64,000 nt of DNA from Schaalia odontolytica (lineage in GTDB: Bacteria > Actinomycetota > Actinomycetes > Actinomycetales > Actinomycetaceae). Below, in pieces: positions 1 through 8,794 of the stretch; position 1 is the stretch's first letter, and every line of letters starts with the position of its first letter. The notes beneath the pieces were generated by a model. It was not told where the DNA came from. It made no database searches and saw nothing but the letters and a program-made list of their open reading frames with translations. The translations under genes and the position numbers were made by a program. The stretch lies in assembly GCF_024584435.1 (NCBI RefSeq), contig NZ_CP102197.1:1612001-1676000 (forward strand), given 5' to 3'.

Positions 1-1388
1 GGCAGGACGTAGCCCGCGGGGGCCTCGACCTCTTCGACGACGTAGCAGCGCTTGGTCGCGCCCTGGGACCCCTGGCCGGCGGAGCCGACGGAGTCGCCGA
101 CGTAGAGGCCGTCGATTGCCACGAGGCCCGCGTCATCGGAGACGAACTCGGTCTTGTTGTTCACCGTGATCGCGTCGCCGGCCTTGGTGGCGGCGGAGCA
201 GTCGGCGGCGTAGGGCTCGGCGGCGTTGTAGACCTTGAACTTCGCGCCCTTGATGCCGGTCTTGGCGGCGCCGGAGTTAGCGTCGAACTTCAGGAGCTGG
301 GCGTTGCCCCAGTCGGTGGAGACCTCGGGGGAGGTCGGCGGGTTGTTCGGCTCGGTCGGAGGAGTCGACGGCGGCTCGTTCGGAGGAATGGCGCCGTAGT
401 GCGTGTCCTGGACCAGGTTGGCCTTGTTCTTGATGGTGCCGTCGCCGATGGCGGAGACCGTGCCGGAGAAGATCGCCTCAAGCTTCTTGTTGGGGTTCGC
501 CTTCAGCTTCGCCAGGCCGGCGCGCGTGAAGGAGACGACGACCAGGCCGCCCGTGTTGGACTGCACGTAGTCGGTGTTTTCGGCCAGCGTATCGGCGCCC
601 AGGGTGACCTTGTCCACCTTGCCGTCGGAGAGGCGGTCGTCCAGCTGGTCGCGCAGGTAGAAGTAGGTGAAGTTCGTATCAGTGTCGAGGCTGGGGATCG
701 TCGTGGAGACGGGGAACTGCACGCGCGAGCCGAGGCCTACGCCGTTCACGGTCTGATCGGAGATGGTCTTGTCGATCTCGATCTTCTGGTTCTTGGGGTA
801 GGCGTGCACGTCGTAGAGCCACTTGCCCTCGCCACCGTTGGTGGTGTTGGGGAAGGGGATCGTGACGACGAAGGGCTTGGCCTTCTCGACGATGTCGGCG
901 GGAGCCTCGGTCTCACAGACCAGGTACGCCGCGACGGACAGGCCCGCCAGGGTGGTCTTGCCACCGCCTGCGGTCGTCCCCTCAGCGGCAGCCTGAGCAT
1001 CGACGGCGGGCGCATTGTCACCCAGGGTCGGGTGGGCGGGATCCGTGCAGGCATTGGACGGGATGTTGTCGGCCAGGGCGGCGAGCTTGTCCCAGTCGGT
1101 GGGCTTGGACAGGTCCAGGCCCGAGACCTTGTAGGCCTTGAAGGTGACGCCGTCGACGCCATCGCCGCCGGAGTCGGCGGTGCCGTCAACCTTGCCCATG
1201 GTGCCCGTGGCGTTCTTCAGGTGCTTGTGGACGACGATCGAACCCGTTGCGTTCTGGTTGATCGTGCCGTAGGCCGGATCCTCGGCGAAGGTGGCGACGC
1301 TGGTCGCAACGACCCCGGCGACTCCGAGGCTGAGAGCACCCGCGGCGGCGATCATTCGCCGCCCGAGGGGCGCATACTTCCTGCTCAC
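1..1388 (-). CDS. Sortase-assembled major pilin (SpaH/EbpB/FimA-like), C-terminus beyond the window
   Basis: Secreted shaft subunit of a covalently linked pilus, by family. The frame is open from a GTG at 1388 to the window edge (462 codons), so the LPXTG sorting signal is not visible. GTG is preferred to the in-frame ATG at 1403 because an AGAGGAAG ribosome site sits just before it. Residues 1-35 form a signal peptide (RR followed by a hydrophobic stretch, cut after TFA). A YPKN pilin motif lies near residue 196; its Lys is the usual sortase C cross-linking residue. An E-box-like segment EEVEAPAGY is near residue 453. The partner sortase and tip pilin would lie to the left, outside the window. 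The family is clear; assigning it to type 1 or type 2 fimbriae is not possible here. Confidence 0.85.
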   Translation of the reverse strand, partial: MSRKYAPLGRRMIAAAGALSLGVAGVVATSVATFAEDPAYGTINQNATGSIVVHKHLKNATGTMGKVDGTADSGGDGVDGVTFKAYKVSGLDLSKPTDWDKLAALADNIPSNACTDPAHPTLGDNAPAVDAQAAAEGTTAGGGKTTLAGLSVAAYLVCETEAPADIVEKAKPFVVTIPFPNTTNGGEGKWLYDVHAYPKNQKIEIDKTISDQTVNGVGLGSRVQFPVSTTIPSLDTDTNFTYFYLRDQLDDRLSDGKVDKVTLGADTLAENTDYVQSNTGGLVVVSFTRAGLAKLKANPNKKLEAIFSGTVSAIGDGTIKNKANLVQDTHYGAIPPNEPPSTPPTEPNNPPTSPEVSTDWGNAQLLKFDANSGAAKTGIKGAKFKVYNAAEPYAADCSAATKAGDAITVNNKTEFVSDDAGLVAIDGLYVGDSVGSAGQGSQGATKRCYVVEEVEAPAGYVL

Positions 1389-1445
1389 TAGTCTTCCTCT
1401 CATAACTTCCGCACTATGCGTGACGGGATGGATGGTTCAGCAACA

Positions 1446-1451
1446 AATATA
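1446..1451 (-). promoter_or_regulatory. Possible -10 box of the pilin gene
   Basis: TATATT on the minus strand, about 58 bases upstream of the pilin GTG, in an AT-rich island (1440-1530) that contrasts with the surrounding high-GC sequence. No convincing -35 is visible. The long untranslated leader could carry further control. Confidence 0.3.
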
Positions 1452-1602
1452 TGAGAGGTGACCCGAGAAAACTATGATTACCGGGAAATTTGAAAGCTAT
1501 CTCACGGCCTTATGTAAAGTACCGGCAATTCTGTGCGTTAGGTCTCAGTTAACTACCACTCGGTAGAGAGAGGTTCGATGGCCGCGGGGGATCAACCCCT
1601 CT

Positions 1603-2496
1603 TTATCTGCGGGATCCCGAGCGCTGCAGCGCCTTGAGCAACGCTCGCGGAACCTCCTCCGAGGAGCCTACGCTCACCTGGATGACGCCGCGCATGTCAA
1701 GCATGCGCGCGACAGCGGCGCGCCTTTGCTCAACAACCATGCTCGCCTCGCGGGCGAGCTGTTCGTCCCTGCGCAGAAAGTCCGGAAGGGGCCCCTCGTT
1801 GACGTCGATAACGGTTTTATCCTGGTCAATATCCGCCGGATTCATGTCGGCCACCGACACCTGGATGACCTGATGGCGCACGCTCAGCGACTTGATGATG
1901 TCATCGGCCTCATTCGTGGGGGTCGGCTGCGTCTGATCACTGATGATGACAATCAGCGAGCGACGCCTCGTCGTCGTCAACGCCCGACGCAGCAGCCGGG
2001 GCACGTCCGAGCGCGGAGAAAGCAGCGTAATATCCTCCGAAATGCGGCGCATGATCGTCTCAGCGTGCCCATTGCCCGAACGAGCGGGCATAAAGCGGAC
2101 CCTGCGCGAATCCCCAGCAACCAGACCAATCTGATCTCCTCGAGCCACCGAGAGCCACGCGATCGCCTCGCACGCCGCGAGCGCGACCTCCTCCTTGGTC
2201 TCCCCCGACGGCGCCAACGCCCCCATCTCCCGGCCCGTATCGACAACCAGGATGACCTGCACGTTCGCGGTCGCCTCGTGCCTCTTGATCGTGGGGGTGC
2301 CCGTGCGAGCGGTCGCCGCCCAATCGATCTCGCGCACGTCGTCACCGGGCTGGTAGGGCGCCAGGTCCATGAACTCCCAGCCGCGGCCCCACCTCAGCGC
2401 CGAGTGCTGTCCCTCCATGACGGACAGCAGCTTGCGCAGGACGGGCAACTGGATGCGCGTCGACAGCGCGTGGATCTCACGCGACCTCACTGGCAT
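1603..2496 (-). CDS. DUF58 family protein
   Basis: 297 residues from an ATG at 2496 preceded by AGGAGA; the longer open frame upstream has no ribosome site. The N-terminal part contains the DUF58 hallmark around GDDVREIDWAATAR, followed by a von Willebrand A-like fold with VVDTG (MIDAS-like DxG) and a later VIIISDQ strand. DUF58 proteins usually act with the MoxR AAA+ ATPase encoded next to them; in this pair the ATPase is thought to remodel the DUF58/VWA partner, often in envelope or stress functions. Co-directional with the MoxR gene, 40 bases apart, so very likely one operon. Confidence 0.85.
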   Translation of the reverse strand: MPVRSREIHALSTRIQLPVLRKLLSVMEGQHSALRWGRGWEFMDLAPYQPGDDVREIDWAATARTGTPTIKRHEATANVQVILVVDTGREMGALAPSGETKEEVALAACEAIAWLSVARGDQIGLVAGDSRRVRFMPARSGNGHAETIMRRISEDITLLSPRSDVPRLLRRALTTTRRRSLIVIISDQTQPTPTNEADDIIKSLSVRHQVIQVSVADMNPADIDQDKTVIDVNEGPLPDFLRRDEQLAREASMVVEQRRAAVARMLDMRGVIQVSVGSSEEVPRALLKALQRSGSRR

Positions 2497-2536
2497 GCTG
2501 GTTCTCCTGGTGATCGCCGGTCCACGAGCGCACCCG

Positions 2537-3526
2537 TCACGGCACCGGAACCGCGTTGAACACCGCGTCGATGAGCCCCTCCACCGACACGTTGTCGGCG
2601 AGGGCATCGAAGGTACGAATGATGCGGTGCCGCAGGATGCCGTAGCGCAGCTTCTTGATGTCGTCGGGAACCACGTAGTTGCGCCCGTCCATGAGGGCAA
2701 GCGCCTGCGAGATCTGCATGAGGGCAATCGCCCCTCGCGGCGAGGCACCCACGCGCACGTGCTTGGTCCAACCCGGCAGCGGATTGGGACCGGCGCCCCT
2801 CGTGGTGTTGATGATGTCGACGATGTACGCCTTGAGCGTGCTGTGCACGTAGATGCGTCGCGTCAGGTCTTGGAGCAGCAGCACGTCCGTGATGGACACA
2901 GGCTCGGAGGAGGTCGGCAGGCTCATCACTCCCGAGTCGATGCGCTCAAGGACCTCAAGCTCGTCGACGGGGGCCGGGTAGGTGATGATCTCCTTGAGCA
3001 GGAAACGGTCCATCTGCGCCTCGGGGAGGACGTACGTTCCCTCCTCTTCGATGGGGTTCTGGGTGGCCATCACCATGAACGGGCGGGGAAGGCGGTGGTT
3101 GACTCCGCCGATCGTCGTCTGCCCTTCCTGCATCGCCTCCAGCATCGCGGACTGAGTCTTCGCGCTGGAACGGTTGATCTCGTCCATCAGGACCAGGTTC
3201 GCGTGGACGGGCCCCAGCTGGGTGACCATCTCACCCGAAGCCTGGTTCCAGATCTGAGACCCGACGATGTCGTTGGGCATGAGGTCCGGCGTGCACTGGA
3301 TCCGGTGGAACGTTCCCGACACCGCCGAGGCCAGAGTCTGGGCTGCGGTGGTCTTGGCCAGACCGGGCACCGACTCGACCAGGACATGACCGCCTGCGAG
3401 CAGGCATGCCGTCAGCGCCGTCCGTAGGTCCTCCTGCCCGACAACTTTCGCCTGGTAGATCATGGTTATGCGGTTGAGCATGTCCTTCGCCTGGGCGAGT
3501 TCCGCATCTGTCAGGTATTCGGCCAC
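2537..3526 (-). CDS. MoxR-family AAA+ ATPase
   Basis: 329 residues from a GTG at 3526 preceded by AGGAG. Walker A is a MoxR-type GLAKT loop (VESVPGLAKTTAAQ), Walker B is LVLMDEINR, and sensor 1 is MATQNPIEEEGTY, all characteristic of MoxR ATPases. The C-terminal lid domain carries the GASPRGA motif. Cytoplasmic chaperone-like ATPase by family. It is the upstream gene of the pair with the DUF58 protein. The substrate cannot be told from sequence. Confidence 0.9.
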   Translation of the reverse strand: MAEYLTDAELAQAKDMLNRITMIYQAKVVGQEDLRTALTACLLAGGHVLVESVPGLAKTTAAQTLASAVSGTFHRIQCTPDLMPNDIVGSQIWNQASGEMVTQLGPVHANLVLMDEINRSSAKTQSAMLEAMQEGQTTIGGVNHRLPRPFMVMATQNPIEEEGTYVLPEAQMDRFLLKEIITYPAPVDELEVLERIDSGVMSLPTSSEPVSITDVLLLQDLTRRIYVHSTLKAYIVDIINTTRGAGPNPLPGWTKHVRVGASPRGAIALMQISQALALMDGRNYVVPDDIKKLRYGILRHRIIRTFDALADNVSVEGLIDAVFNAVPVP

Positions 3527-3664
3527 GAAGTCTCCTAGTGGGCACGGGAAAAGTGGTGCTGTGGTTAGTTTAGTGCGCGCACCACGTTTTCGGGAACCCG
3601 TGGGACGGGCGCGCCCGCTCCCCTCATCCCACGCCTTGGACCCCACCGGGACGGAAGGGACAAG

Positions 3665-3702
3665 CAGCGGGGGACCCGACCTCTCGGTCGGATCCCCCGC
3701 TG
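3665..3702. terminator. Rho-independent terminator downstream of pckG
   Basis: Near-perfect hairpin: AGCGGGGGACCCGACC pairs with GGTCGGATCCCCCGCT around a TCTC loop, 28 bases beyond the pckG stop codon. There is no long U-run, which is common in actinobacterial terminators. Confidence 0.75.
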
Positions 3703-3730
3703 CGCCGCTTGAAGCGGACGATGCCGCGGC

Positions 3731-5566
3731 TCAGGCCTTCGCGGCGGCGATGCGCTCGCGGAACTTGGCCAGCTGCTCGGTGATGGCGGCGGGGAGCTTA
3801 TCGCCGAACTGCGAGAAGTACTCCTCCGTGTCGTCCATCTCGGCGGCCCACGCGTCGGGATCGATCGCGAAGAGCTTGGCCCACACGGCCTCGTCAATGT
3901 CCAGGCCGTCGAGGTTGAAGTCCTCGAACTTCGGGTAGCGGCCGGTCACGCCGTCGATCGCCTCGACCTCACCGGCCGCGCGACGAACGATCCAGTCCAG
4001 GACGCGGGCGTTGTCGCCGTAGCCCGGCCACATGAAGTTGCCGTCCTCGTCCTTGCGGAACCAGTTGACCTGGTAGACCTTCGGGAACTTGTCGCCGACC
4101 TTCTTCTGCATCTCGATCCAGTGGCCCCAGTAGTCGGCCATGTTGTAGCCGCAGAAGGGGAGCATGGCGAAGGGGTCGTGACGCAGCGAGCCGGCCTTGA
4201 CGTCGGTCGCGGCCGCGGTGACCTCGGAGGCCACGGAGGCGCCGATGAACACGCCGTGGGCGGGCTCGTACTGCTCAGCGACCAGCGGGACGTTGGTGGC
4301 GCGGCGGCCGCCGAAGAGGACGGCGTCAACCGCAACGCCCTCGGGGGCTTCCCAGTCGGGGCAGATGATCGGGCACTGCGAGGCCGGAACGGTGAAGCGG
4401 CTGTTCGGGTGAGCAGCCTTCTCGCCGGACTCGGGCGTCCAGTCGTTGCCGTGCCAGTCGATCAGGTGCGCCGGGACCTCGCCGTCGATGCCTTCCCACC
4501 ACACGTCGCCGTCGTCGGTCAGGGCGACGTTCGTGAAGATGGAGTTGGCCTTGCCGGTCTCCATGGCCATGGGGTTGGTCTTGTAGGAGGTGCCGGGGGC
4601 GACGCCGAAGAAGCCCGCCTCGGGGTTGATGGCGCGCAGGGTCCCGTCGGGGCCGGGGCGCATCCACGCGATGTCGTCGCCGACGGTCTCGACCTTGTAG
4701 CCGGGGATCGTGGGCTGGAGCATGGCCAGGTTGGTCTTGCCGCAGGCGCTGGGGAACGCGGCGGTGACGTGGAACTGCTGGCCGGTGGACTCCCGCGTCA
4801 GGCGCAGGATCAGCATGTGCTCGGCCATCCAGCCGTCACGGCGCGCCATCGTCGAGGCGATACGCAGCGCGAAGCACTTCTTGCCCAGCAGGGCGTTGCC
4901 GCCGTAGCCCGAGCCGAAGGACCAGATCTCGTTGGTCTCCGGGAAGTGGGTGATGTACTTCTCGTCGTTGCAGGGCCAGTTGGAGTCTTCCTGACCGGGC
5001 TCCAGGGGAGCGCCGACGGAGTGAACGGCGGGAACCCACACGCGACCCTCGTTGATGAGGTCCATGGCAGCAGCACCCATGCGGGTCATGATGCGCATGT
5101 TGACGACAACGTAGGGGGAGTCGGTGATCTCGACGCCGAGCTGGGAGATGGGGCCGCCGAGGGGGCCCATGGAGAAGGGCACCACGTACAGGGTGCGGCC
5201 CTTCATGGCGCCCGTGAACTTCTCACGGAGCGTGGCCTTCATTTCCTTGGGATCGGCCCAATGGTTGGTCGGGCCCGCGTCCTCTTCCTTCTCACAGCAG
5301 ATGAAGGTACGGGACTCAACGCGCGCAACATCGGACGGCTTGGAGCGAGCGAGGAAGGAGTTCGGGCGCTTCTCCTCGTTGAGCTTGGTGAACATGCCGC
5401 TTTCGACCATCTGCGAGGTCAGGCGATCCCACTCTTCCTGGGAGCCGTCGCAGAACTCGATGGCGTCAGGGGTGGTCAGCTCAGCGATTTGCGCAACCCA
5501 CTTGATGACATCTTCGGGAGCGTTGGCCGGAGCCGCTGCACGCACATCCTGTTCAGTCACGGACAT
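3731..5566 (-). CDS. pckG: Phosphoenolpyruvate carboxykinase (GTP)
   Basis: Converts oxaloacetate and GTP to PEP, GDP and CO2; in actinomycetes it can also run anaplerotically in the CO2-fixing direction. 611 residues, the normal length for the GTP-dependent family and unlike the shorter ATP form. Start ATG at 5566 with AGGAGG upstream. Visible hallmarks: [13 protein letters not shown] (P-loop and active-site Cys), the [19 protein letters not shown] segment, and GDDIAWM with its metal-binding Asp. Flanked by a terminator, so it is probably monocistronic. Long open frames on the opposite strand are composition artefacts. Confidence 0.97.
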   Translation of the reverse strand: MSVTEQDVRAAAPANAPEDVIKWVAQIAELTTPDAIEFCDGSQEEWDRLTSQMVESGMFTKLNEEKRPNSFLARSKPSDVARVESRTFICCEKEEDAGPTNHWADPKEMKATLREKFTGAMKGRTLYVVPFSMGPLGGPISQLGVEITDSPYVVVNMRIMTRMGAAAMDLINEGRVWVPAVHSVGAPLEPGQEDSNWPCNDEKYITHFPETNEIWSFGSGYGGNALLGKKCFALRIASTMARRDGWMAEHMLILRLTRESTGQQFHVTAAFPSACGKTNLAMLQPTIPGYKVETVGDDIAWMRPGPDGTLRAINPEAGFFGVAPGTSYKTNPMAMETGKANSIFTNVALTDDGDVWWEGIDGEVPAHLIDWHGNDWTPESGEKAAHPNSRFTVPASQCPIICPDWEAPEGVAVDAVLFGGRRATNVPLVAEQYEPAHGVFIGASVASEVTAAATDVKAGSLRHDPFAMLPFCGYNMADYWGHWIEMQKKVGDKFPKVYQVNWFRKDEDGNFMWPGYGDNARVLDWIVRRAAGEVEAIDGVTGRYPKFEDFNLDGLDIDEAVWAKLFAIDPDAWAAEMDDTEEYFSQFGDKLPAAITEQLAKFRERIAAAKA

Positions 5567-5936
5567 TTTGCCTCCTGAGGCATTTCGGATTGTCGAGGCC
5601 GCATCTGCGTCCCCGATTGACAGAATCAATCATGCCGGAACCAATGCCAACGCTTGCGGGCGCTTGGTCCCGATCACATCTTGAGTCTAGTCGAACGGGT
5701 CACACACCGCCCGCTCTGAAGGGACCTTCAGCCCACACGCGGGCGGTACCGTGGCCGACCAATCGCCCCCGGGTCTCGCCAGTGGGAAGAAAGGGAAGCG
5801 GACCCGTTCCTCGTGAGATAGAACACGAGATACGGGGTCACAAAAGCGCATCTGAACTTGAAGTCGCACCGCCCCATGACCGACGATTGCAGGTAGCACA
5901 ACAGTGCTATTCACCATTGGAAGGACCGAGCACACC
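5567..5936. other. Intergenic region between pckG and the phosphate genes, with a nested inverted repeat
   Basis: 370 bases separating divergent genes, so promoters of both should be here. The clearest structure is at 5706-5747: an outer 9-bp arm ACCGCCCGC/GCGGGCGGT encloses a separate perfect inner hairpin CTGAAGG/CCTTCAG at 5716-5731. It could be an operator, an RNA element, or a terminator guarding against antisense reading. No coding sequence is seen. Confidence 0.6.
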
Positions 5937-6569
5937 ATGGGATTCCGAAACAAGACCCAAGGCCCTGACTTTTTTGAAGACTTCACATCCCAGGCCCGCC
6001 AGCTGGTGCAGGCCGTCGAGTTCCTGACACACATTTACGCCGCCTCCCCCGAAGAGCGCATCGCCCTGCGTGACCAGCTCCACGAGGTCGAGCACCGCGG
6101 CGACGAGCTCAACCACGAAATCATCCAGCGCATCAACTCCTCGTTCATCACCCCCTTCGACCGCGAGGACCTCCAGTCCCTCGCCTCCCACCTCGACGAC
6201 TGCCTCGACTTCATCGACGAGGCCGGCGACCTCCTGGTCGTCTACGGCATCGCCGACATCCCCTCCTCCCTCGTCTCCCTACTCAACGCTCAGATCGACG
6301 TCATCAAGAACTGCGCGGATCTCACCGCCGAGAACATGCCGAAGCTCAAGTCGCCCGTGGACATGCGCGACTACTGGATCGAGATCAACCGCCTCGAGAA
6401 CGAGGGCGACCTGGCCTACCGCCGCACCCTCACGGCCCTCTTCGACTCCGGCCTGGACGCGGTCACGATCATTAAGCTCAAGGACATCGTTCAGGGCCTC
6501 GAGTCCTGCGCCGACGCTTTCGAGGAGCTGGCCAACGTCATCGAGTCCCTCGCGCTGAAGGAATCCTGA
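5937..6569 (+). CDS. DUF47 family (PhoU-like) protein, partner of Pit
   Basis: 210 residues of mostly helical, acidic sequence typical of DUF47/PhoU-related proteins. Conserved acidic helix segments such as EVEHRGDELNHEI and ENEGDLAYRR are probable metal-binding patches. Start taken at the ATG at 5937 (GGAAGGA upstream, slightly far); an in-frame GTG at 5904 is possible. It lies 3 bases before the Pit permease gene, the standard pairing in which DUF47 proteins modulate low-affinity phosphate uptake. Confidence 0.87.
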   Translation: MGFRNKTQGPDFFEDFTSQARQLVQAVEFLTHIYAASPEERIALRDQLHEVEHRGDELNHEIIQRINSSFITPFDREDLQSLASHLDDCLDFIDEAGDLLVVYGIADIPSSLVSLLNAQIDVIKNCADLTAENMPKLKSPVDMRDYWIEINRLENEGDLAYRRTLTALFDSGLDAVTIIKLKDIVQGLESCADAFEELANVIESLALKES

Positions 6570-6572
6570 GCC

Positions 6573-7637
6573 GTGGATCTCAACCTGATCCTCGTCTGCG
6601 TCGTCATCCTCGTCGCGCTGTTCTTCAGCTACACGAACGGCTTCCACGACGCCGCGAACGCGATCGCGACCTCCGTGTCGACCCGCGCGTGGACCCCTCG
6701 CGCCGCGCTGCTCATGGCCGCGACGATGAACGTCATCGGCGCCATGATGGGAACGGCCGTCGCGAAGACAGTCGGTAAGGGCATCATTTCGATCAGCGAC
6801 TATGCGGAATCTCCGCTGCCGGCGATGCAGCAAAAGGGCCTGGTCATCATCCTCGCCGCGCTTCTGGGCGCCTGCATCTGGAACCTGATCACCTGGTGGT
6901 TCGGGCTTCCATCCTCCTCCTCGCACGCCCTGATCGGCGGCATGGTGGGTGCCGGCCTGATGAGCGGCACCGTCGTGTACTGGTGGGGCATCGTGAGCCA
7001 CGTCGTGATCCCGATGTTCGCCTCCCCCATCATCGGCTTCGTCATTGGCTACATCGCCATGAAGATCGTGCTGTGGGTGCTGCGTCACGCGCAGTATCAC
7101 CGCACGATGCGCCGCTTCCGCGCCGCGCAGCGTTTCTCCTCGGCGGCCATGGCCCTGGGCCACGGCATCCAGGACGCGCAAAAGACGATGGGCATCATCG
7201 TCATGGCGCTGCTGGCCGGCGGCTACGGCGAGCACCACAACATCCTCGATCCCGTCACGGGTGAGATGAACGTGCCGCTGTGGGTCAAGATCTCGGGCGC
7301 CCTGGCGATTTCGCTGGGCACGATGGCCGGAGGCGGGCGCATCATGCGCACGATCGGACGCAAGATCATCGACCTGGATCCGGCGCGCGGATTCACCGCC
7401 GAGGCCGTGTCCTCGTCGATCCTCTACCTGTGCTCCTACGTGATTCACGCCCCCATCTCCACGACCCAGGTCGTGTCGACCGCGATCATGGGCGTGGGAT
7501 GCACGAAGCGCTTCTCGGCGGTCCGGTGGGGCGTCGCCGGCAACATTGTCATCGCATGGTTCCTCACGCTCCCCGCCGCGGCAGCCGTGTCGGCGATCGT
7601 GTACCTGGCAGTTGCTCTACCGCTGGGGGTTCACTAG
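6573..7637 (+). CDS. pit: Low-affinity inorganic phosphate transporter, PiT family
   Basis: Membrane permease importing phosphate (usually as a metal-phosphate with H+). 354 residues, about ten hydrophobic segments, GTG start. Both family signatures are present as an inverted pair: GFHDAANAIATSV near the N-terminus and GHGIQDAQKTMG in the second half, plus PSSSSHALIGG. Translationally linked to the DUF47 gene upstream and overlapping the downstream lipoprotein start by one base. Confidence 0.93.
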   Translation: MDLNLILVCVVILVALFFSYTNGFHDAANAIATSVSTRAWTPRAALLMAATMNVIGAMMGTAVAKTVGKGIISISDYAESPLPAMQQKGLVIILAALLGACIWNLITWWFGLPSSSSHALIGGMVGAGLMSGTVVYWWGIVSHVVIPMFASPIIGFVIGYIAMKIVLWVLRHAQYHRTMRRFRAAQRFSSAAMALGHGIQDAQKTMGIIVMALLAGGYGEHHNILDPVTGEMNVPLWVKISGALAISLGTMAGGGRIMRTIGRKIIDLDPARGFTAEAVSSSILYLCSYVIHAPISTTQVVSTAIMGVGCTKRFSAVRWGVAGNIVIAWFLTLPAAAAVSAIVYLAVALPLGVH

Positions 7638-8068
7638 TGGAACGCGCTCGCCTCGTCTCCCTGGCGGCCACTCTCGTCCTCGTCGCGGCGCCGCTGGCCG
7701 CCTGCTCGGACGCATCGGTCATGCACATGCGCGTCGGGCAGTGCGTCATGCTGCCGGCGGAGGCGACCGCAACGACCATCGAGACGACGGGGTGCGCGCG
7801 CGAACACGACGCCGAAGTGTTCTACGTGACGTCGGCGCCCGACGGCGATTTCCCGGGCGCCGACGCGCTGAACAAGCAGGCGGAAAGCGAGTGCATCTCC
7901 ACGTTCGGCGATTACGTGGGGTCCGATTACCTCACCTCGTCCCTGGATGCCACGTGGATGATTCCCACGAAAGACTCCTGGGCGCAGAAGGATCGTTTGA
8001 TCGTGTGCCTGGCGCGCCCGTTGAATCACTCCAAGTTGACGAGTTCCGTGAAGGACTCCGGCTTGTAA
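7637..8068 (+). CDS. Septum_form-family lipoprotein (copy 1)
   Basis: 143 residues. The GTG start overlaps the last base of the pit stop codon, so it is co-translated with pit. Signal peptide ends in a lipobox LAAC, predicting lipidation and anchoring outside the membrane. The body matches the small actinobacterial Septum_form domain: VGQCV near the N-terminus, then a Cys followed by HDAEV. It shares the C-terminal ending HSKLTSSVKDSG with the next gene, so the two are tandem duplicates. Function is unproven; its place in a phosphate operon may be incidental. Confidence 0.75.
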   Translation: MERARLVSLAATLVLVAAPLAACSDASVMHMRVGQCVMLPAEATATTIETTGCAREHDAEVFYVTSAPDGDFPGADALNKQAESECISTFGDYVGSDYLTSSLDATWMIPTKDSWAQKDRLIVCLARPLNHSKLTSSVKDSGL

Positions 8069-8254
8069 CTGGTCCTGACGAGCCGCTTCATCGGGTGGTA
8101 TCGGGCACGGTCTCGGCACCACCCGAAGCTTGTCCATTCGGTCGCGTCATTGTTATAGTTTTTGGGAAACATCAGCGCATTCTCCGGGAACGCGCGCCTC
8201 AGCACGCGACACCTCGATTCCCGGGACGCCCCCACCCATCACTCAAGGAGCATC

Positions 8255-8710
8255 ATGTCCCTGCCTCTTCCCCGCCGCCTCGCCCTCGCGGCCGCCGTTG
8301 CCACCCTCGCCGGCAGCCTGTCGGGTTGTTCCCTCCTCCCCCTTGGCAACAACACCTCCGCTTTCACGATGGAGGTGGGACAGTGCGTCCAGGTTCCCGA
8401 CGGCGACCGTGTCTCACGCTTCGAAACCACCGAATGCACCGCCGAGCACGATGCAGAGGTCTTCCACATTCTGAAGCTGACCGACTCCGAGCTTCCCCCC
8501 GAGTCCGACCTGAAAGAGAAGGCGGGGAACGAGTGCGCGGACGCATTCGAGGGCTACATCGGCACGGCCTACGAAGAATCGAGCCTCGATATCTACACGA
8601 CGTACCCCACCAAGACCACATGGGCGATCGGAGACCGCGAGGTCGTGTGCATGGCAACGCCGCTCGATCATTCGAAGCTCACCTCTTCGGTGAAGGACTC
8701 CGGAATGTGA
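8255..8710 (+). CDS. Septum_form-family lipoprotein (copy 2)
   Basis: 151 residues from an ATG with AAGGAG upstream. Signal peptide with lipobox LSGC; the mature part carries VGQCVQVPD and CTAEHDAEVFH and ends in DHSKLTSSVKDSGM, almost the same tail as the preceding lipoprotein. The 186-base gap between the two copies is AT-richer (GTTATAGTTTTTGGG near 8150) and probably holds its own promoter, so this copy may be expressed separately from the pit operon. Confidence 0.8.
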   Translation: MSLPLPRRLALAAAVATLAGSLSGCSLLPLGNNTSAFTMEVGQCVQVPDGDRVSRFETTECTAEHDAEVFHILKLTDSELPPESDLKEKAGNECADAFEGYIGTAYEESSLDIYTTYPTKTTWAIGDREVVCMATPLDHSKLTSSVKDSGM

Positions 8711-8794
8711 CGCGCACCCGCGCGGCTCGCGTGGCGGTTCGGCTCTGGCCGGACCGCCACATCCGTATGGCGAGCGCACCCACGCGCCTGCCCA

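Noticed and set aside
4121..5578. A 485-codon open frame opposite pckG
   Set aside because: It is the antisense of a strongly conserved gene, with low-complexity Gly/Val/Asp/Arg content and no ribosome site; a GC-bias artefact.
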